From contig NC_009656.1 of the NCBI RefSeq assembly GCF_000017205.1, forward strand, positions 4,778,001 through 4,842,000: 64,000 nt of DNA, in the 5' to 3' direction. Under the pieces are notes generated by a model. The model worked only from the letters and a program-made list of their open reading frames with translations, had not been told where the DNA came from and did not search any database. Positions 20,787 to 29,996 of the stretch are shown here, piece by piece. The stretch comes from Pseudomonas paraeruginosa PA7. Lineage in GTDB: Bacteria > Pseudomonadota > Gammaproteobacteria > Pseudomonadales > Pseudomonadaceae. Position 1 is the first letter of the stretch; each line of letters begins with the position of its first letter. Made by a program: the position numbers and the translations under genes.

Positions 20787-21386
20787 TCACAGCGCCTCGG
20801 CGTTCTCGGCCAGGTACGCGGCCACGCCCGCGGCGCTCGCCTGCATGCCCTTCCGGCCCTTGCGCCAGCCGGCCGGACAGACTTCGCCGTGTTCCTCGGT
20901 GAACTGCAGGGCCTCGACCAGGCGCACCATCTCGTCCACCTCGCGCCCCAGCGGCAGGTTGTTCACCACCTGGTGCTGGACCACCCCGGCGCGGTCGATC
21001 AGGAACGACGCGCGCAAAGCCACTCCGTCGTCATGCTCGATGCCGTAGGCGCGGGTGATCTCGTGCTTGACGTCGGCGACCATGGTGAACTCGACCGCGC
21101 CGATGCCGCCCTTTTCCACCGGCGTGCTGCGCCAGGCGTGGTGGGTGAACTGCGAGTCGATGGACACGCCGACCACTTCCACGCCCAGCTCGCGGAACTT
21201 ATCCATGCGGTTGTTGTGGGCGATGATTTCCGAAGGGCAGACGAAGGTGAAATCCAGGGGCCAGAAGAACAGCACCACGTACTTGCCGCGCAGGCTGGAA
21301 AGCTGGAAGGAATCGACGATGGATCCGTCGCCGAGCACCGCGGCGGCGTTGAAGTCGGGGGCTTGCTTGTTGACCAGTACACTCAT
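20787..21386 (-). CDS. ahpB: AhpC-type 2-Cys peroxiredoxin
   Basis: This cytoplasmic peroxiredoxin reduces hydrogen peroxide and organic peroxides. The 199-residue product has the peroxidatic Cys in DFTFVCPSEI (about residues 46-55) and the resolving Cys in GEVCPAGWRKG near residue 170, so it is a typical 2-Cys enzyme. The start at MSVLVNKQAPDF was chosen because AGGAG stands 8 bases upstream; a GTG three codons earlier would be too close to it. It precedes trxB2 and has an OxyR-like site about 100 bases upstream. Recognised as PA0848, called ahpB in OxyR studies. Confidence 0.93.
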   Translation of the reverse strand: MSVLVNKQAPDFNAAAVLGDGSIVDSFQLSSLRGKYVVLFFWPLDFTFVCPSEIIAHNNRMDKFRELGVEVVGVSIDSQFTHHAWRSTPVEKGGIGAVEFTMVADVKHEITRAYGIEHDDGVALRASFLIDRAGVVQHQVVNNLPLGREVDEMVRLVEALQFTEEHGEVCPAGWRKGRKGMQASAAGVAAYLAENAEAL

Positions 21387-21484
21387 CGATGACACTCCTG
21401 GAAAAGGGCTGGGTCGCGCCCGATGCCGCCGGGCTGCCGAAAGGATATGCGGCGCAGGTTACCCAGCCGCGACGATACATTGAA

Positions 21485-21521
21485 ATGTCGAATTTCAATT
21501 CGCATGATAGAGACCGCCTAT
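21485..21521. promoter_or_regulatory. OxyR-like binding site between ahpB and the GGDEF gene
   Basis: The four-part OxyR pattern of tetramers spaced by seven bases is visible: ATGT, CAAT, ATAG, CTAT against ATAG, CTAT, ATAG, CTAT. The downstream half matches completely, giving 13 of 16 positions overall. It lies 99 bases upstream of ahpB, which is established as OxyR-controlled, and 52 bases upstream of the divergent diguanylate cyclase gene. Confidence 0.7.
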
Positions 21522-21573
21522 GCCGGTCTCCTCCGGCTAGACTCAGGCAGTCCCCCACTATCCCGGTCCCCGC

Positions 21574-23529
21574 ATGCCCCTACGTTCGCGCCTGCTCCGG
21601 TTGTTCCTGCCGCTGCTGATCGTCAGCCTCGGCGGGATCTGGCTGCTGTCGGAAAGCATCCTGCTCAGCCGTTTCGACCGCGAGGACGAACGGCGCCTGC
21701 AGGAAGAGGCGCTGTTCCTGCAGAACAAGCTGGACTTCGAGCTCAAGCGCCACCTCGACATCGTCCACACCTACGCCTGGTGGAACGCCACCTATCGTTT
21801 CATCCAGAAGCCCGACGACGATTTCGAACGGGAGAACCTTGACCACGAGATGCTCGACGACCTCGGCTTCGACTTCGTCCTGTTCCTCGACGAGCGCGGG
21901 CGCGTGGCGCTCAGGCAGTGGTCGCCGGCCGCTCCCGGCCAGCGCGTGCTGTTCGGCGCACCCTCGGCGTCCGACCAGGAGCTGGCACAAGCCCTGGTAC
22001 GGCGCGCCCTGGAGCTGGGCGCCATGGATTTCCGGCACGGCACCGGGCACAGCCTGAGCGAGCTGCTGCTGGTGGACAATCTGCCGACCCTGCTGGTCAG
22101 CGTGCCGATCAGCGACAACCAGGGCAGCGCCCCGCCGAAAGGGGTGATCCTCGCCGGCTATTTCCTCGACCAGGAGCGCCTGGGCGGCCTGCGCGAACAG
22201 ATGAACGCCGACCTGCTGCCGCAGCCCAACGCGCCCACCGACCCGAGCTGGCGAGCCCTCCACAGCCGCACCGGAACCACCCGCAACCAGGCCCTGCTGA
22301 GCCCGCGGCGCTTCCTCGGCGAACACCGCCAGCAGGTCTCCCTGCAATACCTCAGCTCGCGCGGCGAGCCGCAGCTGCGCTTCGACATCACCACCCCGCG
22401 CCAGCTCTACCTGCAGGGCGAGAAGACCATCAACTTCTTCCTCGGCACCTCCCTGCTGGTCGCGCTGGGCGCCTTCCTGGTCGGCTACCTGGCCCTGGAA
22501 CTGTGGGTCCTGCGCCGGGTCCAGCGGCTCAACCGGGAGGTCGCCGAGGTCGGCCGCAACAGCCACTCGGCGCGCCTGAGCGACTTCGGCAACGACGAGC
22601 TCGGGCAACTGGGCGGCGAGATGAACCAAATGCTCGAACGCCTCGAACACAGCGAGGCGCGCGACCGGGCGATCCTCCAGTCGATGCGCGACGGCTACTT
22701 CGAGATGGACACCGGGGGCGTGATCCTCACCGTCAACCCCGCGCTCTGTCAGTTGCTCGGCCACCCCTGCGAAACGCTGGTCGGCCATCCCTACTACGAA
22801 CTGCTCGGCGAGGACGACCCGGCGCGCACCCGCCAGCCCTTCCAGCGCGCCATGCAGAGCGGCGCCGGGAAAACCTTCGCCGTGCCCCTCGAGCGCGCCG
22901 ACGGCAGCCTCGGCTACTTCGAGGCCACGGTCTCGCTGGTCCACGACCTGCAGGGCGAACTGCGCGGCTACCGTGGCATCGTCCGCGACGTCAGCGACCA
23001 GGTCGCCTACCAGCAGCAATTGCTGGAAATGGCCTACCGCGACCCGCTGACCGGCCTGGGCAACCGCAAGGCCTTCGAGGAACAGCTCGGCCAGGCGTTG
23101 TTCCGCGCCGGCAACGGCGGCGCGGAGATCGCCCTGCTGTACCTGGACCTGGACCGCTTCAAGGAAGTCAACGACCGCTTCGGCCACGACATCGGCGACG
23201 CCCTGCTGAGGACCGTCGCCGAGCGCCTGCGCAACACCCTGCGGCAACCGGACAAGGCCTATCGCCTGGGCGGCGACGAGTTCGCCGTGCTCCTCGAGGA
23301 CAGCCAGGCGAACAGCCCCGCGCGCCTCGCCGAACGGCTGCTGGCGGCGCTGGTCCAGCCCATCGCGCTGGGCGGCGAGCACATCGACTTCGTCACCCCG
23401 AGCATCGGCATCGCGCTTTATCCACGGCATGCCGGCGACGCCGAGGGCCTGGTGCGCGCCGCCGACAGCGCCATGTACCAGGCCAAGCGACAACGCAACC
23501 GCTACTGCCTGTACCAGGCGCCCTCCTGA
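21574..23529 (+). CDS. Membrane CHASE4-HAMP-PAS-GGDEF diguanylate cyclase
   Basis: A 651-residue sensor that should make cyclic di-GMP. A first membrane helix (about residues 8-27) is followed by a periplasmic CHASE4 domain (ending near 275; DIVHTYAWWNATYRFIQ is its typical start), a second helix (FFLGTSLLVALGAFLVGYLA, about 289-308), a HAMP segment, a PAS domain with PAC end (about 360-480) and a GGDEF domain with intact YRLGGDEFAVLL (about 565-576). An inhibitory RxxD site is not obvious four residues before the motif. Divergent from ahpB with an OxyR-like site between them. PA0847 in PAO1. Confidence 0.9.
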   Translation: MPLRSRLLRLFLPLLIVSLGGIWLLSESILLSRFDREDERRLQEEALFLQNKLDFELKRHLDIVHTYAWWNATYRFIQKPDDDFERENLDHEMLDDLGFDFVLFLDERGRVALRQWSPAAPGQRVLFGAPSASDQELAQALVRRALELGAMDFRHGTGHSLSELLLVDNLPTLLVSVPISDNQGSAPPKGVILAGYFLDQERLGGLREQMNADLLPQPNAPTDPSWRALHSRTGTTRNQALLSPRRFLGEHRQQVSLQYLSSRGEPQLRFDITTPRQLYLQGEKTINFFLGTSLLVALGAFLVGYLALELWVLRRVQRLNREVAEVGRNSHSARLSDFGNDELGQLGGEMNQMLERLEHSEARDRAILQSMRDGYFEMDTGGVILTVNPALCQLLGHPCETLVGHPYYELLGEDDPARTRQPFQRAMQSGAGKTFAVPLERADGSLGYFEATVSLVHDLQGELRGYRGIVRDVSDQVAYQQQLLEMAYRDPLTGLGNRKAFEEQLGQALFRAGNGGAEIALLYLDLDRFKEVNDRFGHDIGDALLRTVAERLRNTLRQPDKAYRLGGDEFAVLLEDSQANSPARLAERLLAALVQPIALGGEHIDFVTPSIGIALYPRHAGDAEGLVRAADSAMYQAKRQRNRYCLYQAPS

Positions 23530-23613
23530 AATGCCCGGTCAAACACGCCCTGTCCCGGGCTTTCGCGAGTCTGCTAAGGTTTCTGCCCGCCCCCCATTGG
23601 AGAGCCCCTACCC

Positions 23614-24354
23614 ATGCCAGCCCTGAGCGGCCCGCAATACCTCGGCGAAGGCCTGAAGCTGATCATGCGCCCCGGCCTGCGCCTGTTCGTGCTGATCCCC
23701 CTGAGCATCAACCTGCTGGTGTTCGCCCTGCTGATCGGCTTCGCCATGCAGCAGTTCAGCCACTGGGTCGACCTGCTGATGCCCAGCCTGCCCGACTGGC
23801 TGGGCTTCCTGCAGTACATCGTCTGGCCACTGTTCGTCCTGCTGGTGCTGGTGATCGTGTTCTTCACCTTCACCATGGTCGCCAACATCATCTCCGCGCC
23901 GTTCAACGGCTTCCTCTCGGAAAAGGTCGAGGTGGTGGTTCGCGGCCGCGACGACTTCCCGCCGTTCAGCTGGGCCGAACTGCTGGCGATGATCCCGCGC
24001 ACCATGGGCCGGGAGATGCGCAAGCTCGCCTACTTCCTGCCGCGCGCGCTGGTGCTGCTGGTGCTGAGCTTCGTGCCCGGGGTCAACCTGGTCGCCACGC
24101 CGCTGTGGATCCTCTTCGGCATCTGGATGATGGCGGTGCAGTACATCGACTACCCGGCGGACAACCACAAGCTCGGCTGGAACGAGATGCTCGCCTGGCT
24201 GCGCAGCAAGCGCTGGGCCTGCATGGGCTTCGGCGGGATGACCTACCTGGCGCTGCTGATCCCGCTGGTCAACCTGGTGATGATGCCCGCCGCCGTCGCC
24301 GGCGCGACCCTGTTCTGGGTCCGCGAGGAAGGCGAGAAGGCGCTGGTCAGGTAA
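23614..24354 (+). CDS. cysZ: CysZ-type sulfate permease
   Basis: Inner-membrane protein for high-affinity sulfate uptake for cysteine synthesis. The 246 residues match the CysZ/EI24 family: [20 protein letters not shown] at the N-terminus, four hydrophobic regions (about 20-50, 70-95, 145-180, 205-232), the conserved [16 protein letters not shown] (about 91-106) and [16 protein letters not shown] near the C-terminus. It lies 84 bases after the GGDEF gene on the same strand but is probably separate. PA0846 in PAO1. Confidence 0.88.
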   Translation: MPALSGPQYLGEGLKLIMRPGLRLFVLIPLSINLLVFALLIGFAMQQFSHWVDLLMPSLPDWLGFLQYIVWPLFVLLVLVIVFFTFTMVANIISAPFNGFLSEKVEVVVRGRDDFPPFSWAELLAMIPRTMGREMRKLAYFLPRALVLLVLSFVPGVNLVATPLWILFGIWMMAVQYIDYPADNHKLGWNEMLAWLRSKRWACMGFGGMTYLALLIPLVNLVMMPAAVAGATLFWVREEGEKALVR

Positions 24355-24381
24355 TCGCCCCGCCGGTCTCGCCTGTCGGCA

Positions 24382-24399
24382 TTGTCATCCTGGCGTCAC
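24382..24399 (+). promoter_or_regulatory. Pho-box-like direct repeat upstream of cerN
   Basis: TTGTCAT-CCTG-GCGTCAC fits the PhoB pattern of two CTGTCAT heptamers 11 bases apart: the first heptamer matches at six of seven positions, the second at four. It lies about 330 bases before cerN and 130 bases before a strong terminator. PhoB is the established activator of phosphate-starvation genes such as plcH in this species; binding here is not demonstrated. Confidence 0.35.
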
Positions 24400-24514
24400 C
24401 GGCCTGACAGCGCCGACCGGGCACACTGCAACGGCCCTCGGGAGCGTCGGCGCGGACCGCAGCCGAGACCCGCGCCAGCCCTTGCAGACCGGCGAGACGC
24501 TGCCGAACCCGACT

Positions 24515-24551
24515 GGCCGCCCGTGCCCTCCCCACGCAGGCGGCCTTTTTT
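24515..24551 (+). terminator. Strong intrinsic terminator in the cysZ-cerN gap
   Basis: A branched stem (GGCCGCC with GGCGGCC, inner CGTG with CACG) is followed by six T. It ends either the cysZ transcript, 160 bases after its stop, or a short separate RNA starting in the gap. The remainder of the 376-base gap contains no gene I can support. Confidence 0.75.
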
Positions 24552-24730
24552 ATGCCCGCCCGCCGCCCGGGCAGGATGGCCGCCGTCCACCCCCTTGCTG
24601 TCCGCAACGCCCCCCTCCGCCCGTACCAGCTGGCACTACAGTGGCAACCAGGCGAAGCGGGCCGCGCCCCGCATTCGTCGACCCCGGTTCCCCACACCGC
24701 CTTTCGGCGGACGACAAGAAGAGGGTCGCC

Positions 24731-26743
24731 ATGTCACGTTCCGCGCTCACCAGACTGTTGCTGTCCTGCATCCTGCTGGTCCTTTCCCACCCCTCGCGGG
24801 CCGACGACCTGCCCTACCGCTTCGGCCTGGGCAAGGCGGACATCACCGGCGAAGCCGCCGAAGTCGGCATGATGGGTTACTCGTCCCTCGAACAGAAGAC
24901 CGCCGGCATCCACATGCGCCAGTGGGCACGCGCCTTCGTCATCGAGGAACCGGCCAGCGGACGCCGCCTGGTCTACGTCAACACCGACCTGGGGATGATC
25001 TTCCAGGCCGTGCACCTGAAGGTCCTGGCCCGGCTCAAGGCGAAGTACCCCGGGATCTACGACGAGAACAACGTGATGCTGGCCGCCACCCACACCCACT
25101 CCGGTCCGGGCGGCTTCTCCCACTACGCGATGTACAACCTTTCGGTGCTCGGCTTCCAGGAAAAGACCTTCGACGCCATCGTCGACGGTATCGTCCGCGC
25201 CATCGAGCGGGCCCAGGCCAGGCTGCAGCCCGGCCGCCTGTTCTACGGCAGCGGCGAGCTGCGCAACGCCAGCCGCAACCGCTCGCTGCTGTCGCACCTG
25301 AAGAACCCGGACATCGCCGGCTACGAGGACGGCATCGATCCGCAGATGAGCGTGCTCAGCTTCGTCGACGCCAACGGCGAGCTGGCCGGGGCGATCAGCT
25401 GGTTCCCGGTGCACAGCACCTCCATGACCAACGCCAACCGCCTGATCTCACCGGACAACAAGGGCTACGCCAGCTACCACTGGGAGCGCGACGTCAGCCG
25501 CAAGGCCGGCTTCGTCGCGGCCTTCGCCCAGACCAACGCCGGCAACCTGTCGCCCAACCTGAACCTGAAGCCCGGTTCCGGCCCCTTCGACAACGAGTTC
25601 GACAACACCCGCGAGATCGGCCTGCGCCAGTTCGCCAAGGCCTACCAGATCGCCGGCGAGAACCAGGAAGAGGTGCTCGGCGAACTGGATTCGCGCTTCC
25701 GCTTCGTCGATTTCACCCGCCTGCCGATCCGCCCCGAGTTCACCGACGGCCAGCCGCACCAGCTATGCAGCGCAGCCATCGGCACCAGCCTGGCCGCCGG
25801 CAGCACCGAGGACGGCCCCGGGCCGCTGGGCCTGGAGGAAGGCAACAACCCGTTCCTCTCGGCCCTCGGCGGGCTGCTCACCGGAGTACCGCCGAAGGAG
25901 CTGGTGCAGTGCCAGGCGGAAAAGACCATCCTCGCCGACACCGGCAACAAGCAACCCTACCCCTGGACGCCGACCGTGCTGCCGATCCAGATGTTCCGCA
26001 TCGGCCAGTTGGAACTGCTCGGCGCCCCGGCGGAATTCACCGTCATGGCCGGCGTGCGCATCCGCCGCGCGGTGCAGGCGGCCAGCGAGGCGGCCGGCAT
26101 CCGCCACGTGATCTTCAACGGCTACGCCAACGCCTATGCCAGCTACGTCACCACCCGCGAGGAATACGCCGCCCAGGAATACGAGGGCGGCTCGACCCTC
26201 TACGGGCCCTGGACCCAGGCCGCCTACCAGCAACTCTTCGTCGACATGGCGGTGGCGCTGCGCGAGCGCCTGCCGGTGGAAACCTCGGCTATCGCGCCGG
26301 ACCTGTCCTGCTGCCAGATGAACTTCCAGACCGGAGTAGTGGCCGACGATCCTTATATCGGCAGGTCCTTCGGCGACGTGTTGCAACAACCCAGGGAAAG
26401 TTATCGCATCGGCGACAAAGTGACAGTCACTTTCGTGACCGGACATCCAAAGAATGACTTGCGCACCGAGAAAACCTTCCTGGAAGTGGTGTATATCGGC
26501 AAGGATGGAAAACAGACTCCCATGACCATTGCCACCGATAATGACTGGGATACCCAATACCACTGGGAGAGAGTGGGTATATCAGCATCGAAAGCGACTA
26601 TTAGCTGGACCATTCCACCAGGAACCGAACCGGGCCACTACTACATCAGGCACTATGGCAACAAGAAGAACTTCTGGACCCAGAAAATCAGCGAGATCGG
26701 CGGTTCGACCCGTTCCTTCGAGGTGCTCGGCACCGCTCCTTAG
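24731..26743 (+). CDS. cerN: Secreted neutral ceramidase
   Basis: CerN hydrolyses ceramide to sphingosine and a fatty acid. The 670-residue precursor has a signal peptide (about residues 1-24, ending PSRA). The catalytic domain carries zinc ligands in AATHTHSGPGGFSHYAMY (about residues 118-135) and the serine nucleophile in TNAGNLSPNLNL (near 275); a C-terminal immunoglobulin-like domain starts near residue 530. Known to be induced by sphingosine through SphR and to be grouped with plcH, whose sphingomyelinase activity produces its substrate. The last 400 bases have lower GC than the rest. Confidence 0.96.
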   Translation: MSRSALTRLLLSCILLVLSHPSRADDLPYRFGLGKADITGEAAEVGMMGYSSLEQKTAGIHMRQWARAFVIEEPASGRRLVYVNTDLGMIFQAVHLKVLARLKAKYPGIYDENNVMLAATHTHSGPGGFSHYAMYNLSVLGFQEKTFDAIVDGIVRAIERAQARLQPGRLFYGSGELRNASRNRSLLSHLKNPDIAGYEDGIDPQMSVLSFVDANGELAGAISWFPVHSTSMTNANRLISPDNKGYASYHWERDVSRKAGFVAAFAQTNAGNLSPNLNLKPGSGPFDNEFDNTREIGLRQFAKAYQIAGENQEEVLGELDSRFRFVDFTRLPIRPEFTDGQPHQLCSAAIGTSLAAGSTEDGPGPLGLEEGNNPFLSALGGLLTGVPPKELVQCQAEKTILADTGNKQPYPWTPTVLPIQMFRIGQLELLGAPAEFTVMAGVRIRRAVQAASEAAGIRHVIFNGYANAYASYVTTREEYAAQEYEGGSTLYGPWTQAAYQQLFVDMAVALRERLPVETSAIAPDLSCCQMNFQTGVVADDPYIGRSFGDVLQQPRESYRIGDKVTVTFVTGHPKNDLRTEKTFLEVVYIGKDGKQTPMTIATDNDWDTQYHWERVGISASKATISWTIPPGTEPGHYYIRHYGNKKNFWTQKISEIGGSTRSFEVLGTAP

Positions 26744-26851
26744 TGGACTCCAGCCAAGGCTTGAGATTCGCAAGGCAACTTTATGACGCATGAAAAACGT
26801 CAAATAAAATGTGACGAGCAACACGTAAAAAAGTGAAACTTCATTCAACCG

Positions 26852-26889
26852 AGAAGGGCATGGAAAACCATTTCCATGCCCTTCTTTTT
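26852..26889 (+). terminator. Terminator of cerN
   Basis: A perfect 15-bp stem (AGAAGGGCATGGAAA with its complement, four-base loop) is followed by TTTTC. It lies 108 bases after cerN and separates it from plcH. Confidence 0.9.
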
Positions 26890-27084
26890 CTACCTTGAAA
26901 AAAATTCTTAAGTTGTCGCTCAAAGTCATATCGGAGTCGCTTTCGGACCCAACCGATAAATTATCGCCATGAAATCATCAGTTCGCAGACTCCCCTACCG
27001 AAAAACAGCGAAGACGCTTAATCATCTCGAAACAAGAAGTACGCAGATTGATGGAAACCAAAAAACCACCTGGAAAATAAAACG
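26890..27084 (+). promoter_or_regulatory. plcH upstream region, AT-rich
   Basis: This 195-base leader is markedly AT-rich for the genome and must hold the plcHR promoter, which is known to respond to phosphate limitation (PhoB) and to glycine betaine (GbdR). AGTCATATCGGAGTC near 26925-26939 shows GTC repeats 11 bases apart, a weak Pho-box resemblance. I cannot place the start sites with confidence. The ribosome site before plcH is a weak AAAACG context. Confidence 0.4.
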
Positions 27085-29277
27085 ATGACCGAAAACTGGA
27101 AATTCCGCCGTCGAACCTTTCTCAAGCACAGCGCCCAGGCCGCTACCCTGGCCGGCCTTTCCGGGCTGTTCCCGGATACCCTCCGGCGCGCCCTGGCCAT
27201 CGAGCCGGACATTCGCACCGGAACCATCCAGGACGTCCAGCACGTGGTCATCCTGATGCAGGAGAACCGCAGCTTCGATCACTACTTCGGCCACCTCAAC
27301 GGCGTCCGCGGCTTCAACGATCCTCGCGCGCTCAAGCGCCAGGACGGCAAGCCGGTCTGGTATCAGAACTACAAGTACGAGTTCTCCCCCTATCACTGGG
27401 ATACCAAGGTCACCAGCGCCCAGTGGGTGAGTTCGCAGAACCACGAATGGTCAGCCTTCCATGCGATCTGGAACCAGGGTCGCAACGACAAGTGGATGGC
27501 GGTGCAGTACCCCGAAGCCATGGGCTACTTCAAGCGCGGCGACATTCCCTACTACTATGCCCTGGCCGATGCCTTCACTCTGTGCGAGGCCTACCACCAG
27601 TCAATGTTGGGCCCTACCAATCCGAACCGCCTCTATCACATGAGCGGACGCGCCGCTCCCAGCGGCGACGGCAAGGGCGTACACATCGGCAACGACATGG
27701 GCGATGGCACCATCGGTGCCAGCGGCACGGTGGACTGGACCACCTATCCCGAGCGGCTCAGCGCCGCCGGCGTGGACTGGCGGATCTATCAGGAAGGCGG
27801 CTACCGTTCCTCGTCGCTCTGGTACCTATACGTCGACGCCTACTGGAAATACCGCCTCCAGGAGCAGAACAACTACGACTGCAACGCCCTCGCCTGGTTC
27901 AGGAACTTCAAGAACGCCCCGCGCGATTCGGACCTCTGGCAGCGCGCCATGCTCGCCCGCGGCGTCGACCAGTTGCGCAAGGACGTACAGGAAAACACGC
28001 TGCCGCAGGTATCCTGGATCGTCGCGCCATACTGTTACTGCGAGCATCCCTGGTGGGGTCCCTCGTTCGGCGAGTACTACGTGACCCGGGTGCTCGACGC
28101 ACTGACCAGCAACCCCGAGGTCTGGGCCAGGACCGTGTTCATCCTCAACTACGACGAGGGCGACGGCTTCTATGATCATGCCAGCGTCCCGGTGCCGCCG
28201 TGGAAGGATGGAGTCGGCCTTTCCACGGTCAGTACCGCCGGCGAGATCGAGGCATCCAGCGGTCTGCCCATCGGGCTCGGCCACCGCGTCCCGCTGATCG
28301 CCATCTCGCCCTGGTCGAAGGGCGGCAAGGTCAGCGCCGAAGTATTCGACCATACCTCGGTGCTGCGCTTCCTTGAACGCCGCTTCGGCGTCGTCGAGGA
28401 AAACATCTCGCCCTGGCGGCGCGCCGTCTGCGGCGACCTCACATCGCTGTTCGACTTCCAGGGCGCAGGCGATACCCAGGTCGCCCCCGACCTGACCAAC
28501 GTCCCACAGAGCGACGCGCGCAAGGAGGACGCCTACTGGCAGCAGTTCTACCGGCCCAGCCCCAAGTACTGGTCCTATGAGCCCAAGAGCCTGCCCAGCC
28601 AGGAAAAGGGCCAACGCCCTGCCCTCGCGGTGCCCTACCAGTTGCACGCCACTCTGGACATCGACGTCGCCGCCGGCAAGCTGCGCCTGGCCCTGGGCAA
28701 CGACGGCGTGAGCCTACCGAGCAATCCGCAGGGACATTCCGCCGCGGTATTCCAGGTGCAGCCACGGGAAGTCGGCAATCCGCGCTTCTATACCGTGACC
28801 AGCTATCCGGTGGTCCAGGAAAGCGGAGAGGAGCTGGGCCGCACGCTTAGCGACGAACTCGACGACCTGCTCGACGCCAATGGCCGCTACGCCTTCGAGG
28901 TGCATGGCCCCAACGGCTTCTTCCGCGAATTCCACGGCAACCTGCATCTCGCCGCGCAGATGGCCCGGCCCGAGGTATCGGTCACCTATCAACGCAACGG
29001 CAATCTGCAGTTGAACATCCGCAATCTCGGCCAACTGCCGTGCAGCGTGACGGTGACGCCGAACCCGGTCTATACCCAGGAGGGCAGCCGCCGCTATGAA
29101 CTCGAACCGAACCAGGCGATCAGTGAGGTGTGGTTGCTGCGCAGCAGCCAGGGTTGGTACGACCTTAGCGTGACCGCCAGCAACACCGAGACCAACTATC
29201 TCCGCCGCCTGGCCGGACACGTGGAGACCGGCAAGCCGAGCAAGAGCGATCCGCTGTTCGACATTGCAGCGACCTGA
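27085..29277 (+). CDS. plcH: Hemolytic phospholipase C / sphingomyelinase
   Basis: PlcH cleaves phosphatidylcholine and sphingomyelin and is exported by the Tat route, then the type II system. The 730-residue precursor starts with a Tat signal containing [17 protein letters not shown] (about residues 8-24). The phosphoesterase domain shows [20 protein letters not shown] (about 54-73), the conserved HNEWSAFH-like [16 protein letters not shown], and the acidic/His metal cluster [15 protein letters not shown] (about 354-368); two C-terminal beta domains follow (about 510-720). The plcR gene follows 17 bases later. PA0844. Confidence 0.97.
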   Translation: MTENWKFRRRTFLKHSAQAATLAGLSGLFPDTLRRALAIEPDIRTGTIQDVQHVVILMQENRSFDHYFGHLNGVRGFNDPRALKRQDGKPVWYQNYKYEFSPYHWDTKVTSAQWVSSQNHEWSAFHAIWNQGRNDKWMAVQYPEAMGYFKRGDIPYYYALADAFTLCEAYHQSMLGPTNPNRLYHMSGRAAPSGDGKGVHIGNDMGDGTIGASGTVDWTTYPERLSAAGVDWRIYQEGGYRSSSLWYLYVDAYWKYRLQEQNNYDCNALAWFRNFKNAPRDSDLWQRAMLARGVDQLRKDVQENTLPQVSWIVAPYCYCEHPWWGPSFGEYYVTRVLDALTSNPEVWARTVFILNYDEGDGFYDHASVPVPPWKDGVGLSTVSTAGEIEASSGLPIGLGHRVPLIAISPWSKGGKVSAEVFDHTSVLRFLERRFGVVEENISPWRRAVCGDLTSLFDFQGAGDTQVAPDLTNVPQSDARKEDAYWQQFYRPSPKYWSYEPKSLPSQEKGQRPALAVPYQLHATLDIDVAAGKLRLALGNDGVSLPSNPQGHSAAVFQVQPREVGNPRFYTVTSYPVVQESGEELGRTLSDELDDLLDANGRYAFEVHGPNGFFREFHGNLHLAAQMARPEVSVTYQRNGNLQLNIRNLGQLPCSVTVTPNPVYTQEGSRRYELEPNQAISEVWLLRSSQGWYDLSVTASNTETNYLRRLAGHVETGKPSKSDPLFDIAAT

Positions 29278-29294
29278 AGCGAGGAGTCCACCGC

Positions 29295-29909
29295 ATGAAA
29301 TCCACCCTGACCTGGACATTGCTGGCCCTGTTGCTCTGCGGCGCAGCCATCGGCTCTGTCCTGCTGTTCTATCCACCGACGCCAGCGCCCATCGCGCAAA
29401 CTCCGCAGGCCACATCGACGCCGAACCTCTCCACGCCCTCCCGAGCCCCAGAGATGACTACAGCCACCGCCCCCGACAACCTGGAACGACAACTCGGCGA
29501 ATTCAGCCGCAGCGCCGCGCAAATGTCCGAGATCGAACGCAAGCAGGCCGCCGAAAGCCTGATCGAGCAACTGAAGCGCGAGGTGGTGGTCGGCGCCGAT
29601 CCGCGCCAGACCTTCGAGGAAATCCAGCGCCTGACGCCCTATGTGGAGACCGATGCCAGGCGCCGCGAGGCGCTCGACTTCGAGATATGGATGGCGCTCA
29701 AGGATAGCGCCGCCATCCAACAGCAACCACCGACGCCCGGCGAGGAAGAACAACTGCGGGAATACGCGCAGGAGTCGGACAAGGCGATCGCCGAGGTGCT
29801 CGCCAGCGTCGAAGGCGAGGAGCAACGTCACGCCGCCATCGACGAACGCCTCAAGGCCCTGCGCAAGCAGATCTTCGGCGAAGAGAACCCGCGCCTGCTG
29901 CAGCGCTGA
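29295..29909 (+). CDS. plcR: PlcR: PlcH secretion accessory protein
   Basis: PlcR is needed for normal PlcH export and modification. The 204-residue product (PlcR1) has an N-terminal signal/anchor sequence ([18 protein letters not shown], about residues 9-26), a proline/threonine-rich linker to residue 53, and a charged helical domain. An internal in-frame ATG at codon 54 ([14 protein letters not shown], base 29454) would give a 151-residue form without the export signal, matching the reported PlcR2. Operon with plcH (17-base gap, GAGGAG ribosome site). PA0843. Confidence 0.94.
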   Translation: MKSTLTWTLLALLLCGAAIGSVLLFYPPTPAPIAQTPQATSTPNLSTPSRAPEMTTATAPDNLERQLGEFSRSAAQMSEIERKQAAESLIEQLKREVVVGADPRQTFEEIQRLTPYVETDARRREALDFEIWMALKDSAAIQQQPPTPGEEEQLREYAQESDKAIAEVLASVEGEEQRHAAIDERLKALRKQIFGEENPRLLQR

Positions 29910-29996
29910 AAGCCACCGCGCCCCGACAAGGGCGCCGTCATCAAGTCATCACGAAAACGTCACATCCGCTACACGGCGCCGGTCGACACTGGCGTC

